Source of the DNA: an uncultured Eubacteriales bacterium
Lineage (GTDB): Bacteria; Bacillota; Clostridia; Oscillospirales; Oscillospiraceae
DNA length: 5,948 bases
NCBI GenBank assembly: GCA_900554855.1
Contig: USIZ01000091.1
Location: forward strand, 1 to 5,948
Direction of reading: 5' to 3'
Numbering within the stretch: the stretch's first letter is position 1; each line of letters starts with the position of its first letter. A model generated the notes under the pieces. It was not told the origin of the DNA. It ran no database searches and saw only the letters and a program-made list of their open reading frames with translations. This document shows, piece after piece, positions 5,552 to 5,948 of this stretch. The position numbers and the translations under genes are program-made.

Positions 5552-5929
5552 TCACGCCTTGTGGAAGGCCCACACGTTACGGATCTGATCCTTGAGTCGG
5601 TCAAATGTCCAGGTCTGGGCACTGCGCTTGGGACTGTTGGGATCACAGATGGAAAACCCCGCGTCGGAGTGACCGGTCAGCACGATATAATGGCCGCCGT
5701 CAGTAAAATCGCCGGGGCCCATGGAGCAGATGAGCACCTTTCCGTCGGACAGGGCGGCAGCCATTCCGTTCTCGTCCAGGCCGATCTCCTCGCTTTTCAG
5801 GCCGAAGTGGGCGCAGCCGGTGGCCATCAGCTCCCACGCCGTGCCGCTGCCCTCCACATAGTAGCCCTGCTGCTCCGCGTATTGGGCGACCGTGCCGGGA
5901 TCGTAGTTCGCGTCGCCGGTCAGGTAAAG
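5552..5929 (-). CDS. C39-like (papain-fold) peptidase, C-terminal part only
   Basis: 125 residues of genuine sequence end at a TGA; the N-terminus lies beyond the contig end. The pattern fits the Peptidase_C39_2 family (PF13529), bacterial cysteine-peptidase-like proteins that are usually exported or surface-attached. Visible are VAQYAEQQGYYVEGSGTAWE (14-33), corresponding to the family's helix and GT-W motif, a region around FGL (42-44), KVLICSMGPGDFTDGGHYIVL (64-84) with the likely catalytic His80, and ICDPNSP (94-100) with the likely catalytic Asp96. The nucleophile Cys, normally in a Q...CGPTS motif near the start of the domain, would be upstream and is not seen, so activity cannot be judged. 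The open frame apparently continues to a GTG at 5944, but those last five codons (MLFRS) are adapter and must not be taken as the start. The substrate is unknown. The gene is transcriptionally separate from the importer. Confidence 0.88.
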   Translation of the reverse strand, partial: LYLTGDANYDPGTVAQYAEQQGYYVEGSGTAWELMATGCAHFGLKSEEIGLDENGMAAALSDGKVLICSMGPGDFTDGGHYIVLTGHSDAGFSICDPNSPKRSAQTWTFDRLKDQIRNVWAFHKA

Positions 5930-5948
5930 AGATCGGAAGAGCACACGT
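5930..5948 (+). other. Illumina TruSeq adapter read-through (artefact)
   Basis: The final 19 bases, AGATCGGAAGAGCACACGT, are identical to the start of the standard TruSeq adapter that appears at the 3' end of a read when the insert is short. A 19-base exact match at the very last bases of the sequence cannot reasonably be chance. It should be treated as untrimmed adapter carried into the assembly, so true genomic sequence ends at about 5929. Confidence 0.97.

Noticed and set aside
5382..5573. Minus-strand 63-codon frame across the peptidase terminator
   Set aside because: It runs through the terminator stem and AT-rich DNA, overlaps the end of the real peptidase gene, and shows no family resemblance.

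Overview
The window looks like one end of a draft contig from an anaerobic gut Firmicute, most likely an Oscillospiraceae-type Clostridium. This is inferred from moderately high GC coding sequence, strong AAGGAGG/AAAGGGGGT ribosome binding sites, a Gly/Ser/Ala-rich linker after the lipoprotein cysteine, and UUCG- or G/C-stem intrinsic terminators. No marker gene fixes the taxonomy. Every real gene lies on the minus strand, so the biological reading order runs from position 5948 down to 1.

Reading in transcription order: (1) 5930-5948 is Illumina adapter, not genomic DNA. (2) 5552-5929 is the C-terminal part of a C39-like papain-fold peptidase, closed by a strong intrinsic terminator at 5495-5527. 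(3) About 400 bases without a gene (5153-5551) hold an AT-rich stretch, a 14-bp palindrome, and a promoter (5221-5249) embedded in overlapping inverted repeats, with another inverted repeat just after the predicted transcription start. (4) A four-gene operon encodes a complete ribose/galactose-type (CUT2) ABC importer. The order is double-domain ATPase (3599-5152, TTG start), permease A (2569-3606), permease B (1580-2569) and substrate-binding lipoprotein (406-1497). The first three genes overlap, which implies translational coupling. The binding-protein gene stands 82 bases apart, behind a small hairpin. (5) A UUCG-loop terminator (356-384) ends the operon. (6) A separate promoter (315-343) drives a gene cut off by the left edge (1-272), which resembles part of a cobalamin-pathway tetrapyrrole methyltransferase.

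The importer works as one unit. The lipoprotein captures the ligand outside the membrane, the two non-identical permeases form the channel, and the ATPase with one full and one degenerate-looking nucleotide site powers import. The substrate cannot be named from sequence alone: no kinase, isomerase or regulator gene lies in the window, and the binding protein lacks the usual Asp-Arg sugar-binding pair at the expected place. The most rewarding parts are the promoter/operator architecture, the unassigned substrate, and the adapter read-through at the right end, which corrupts the apparent start of the last gene. I saw no RNA gene, CRISPR array, insertion sequence or other mobile element.
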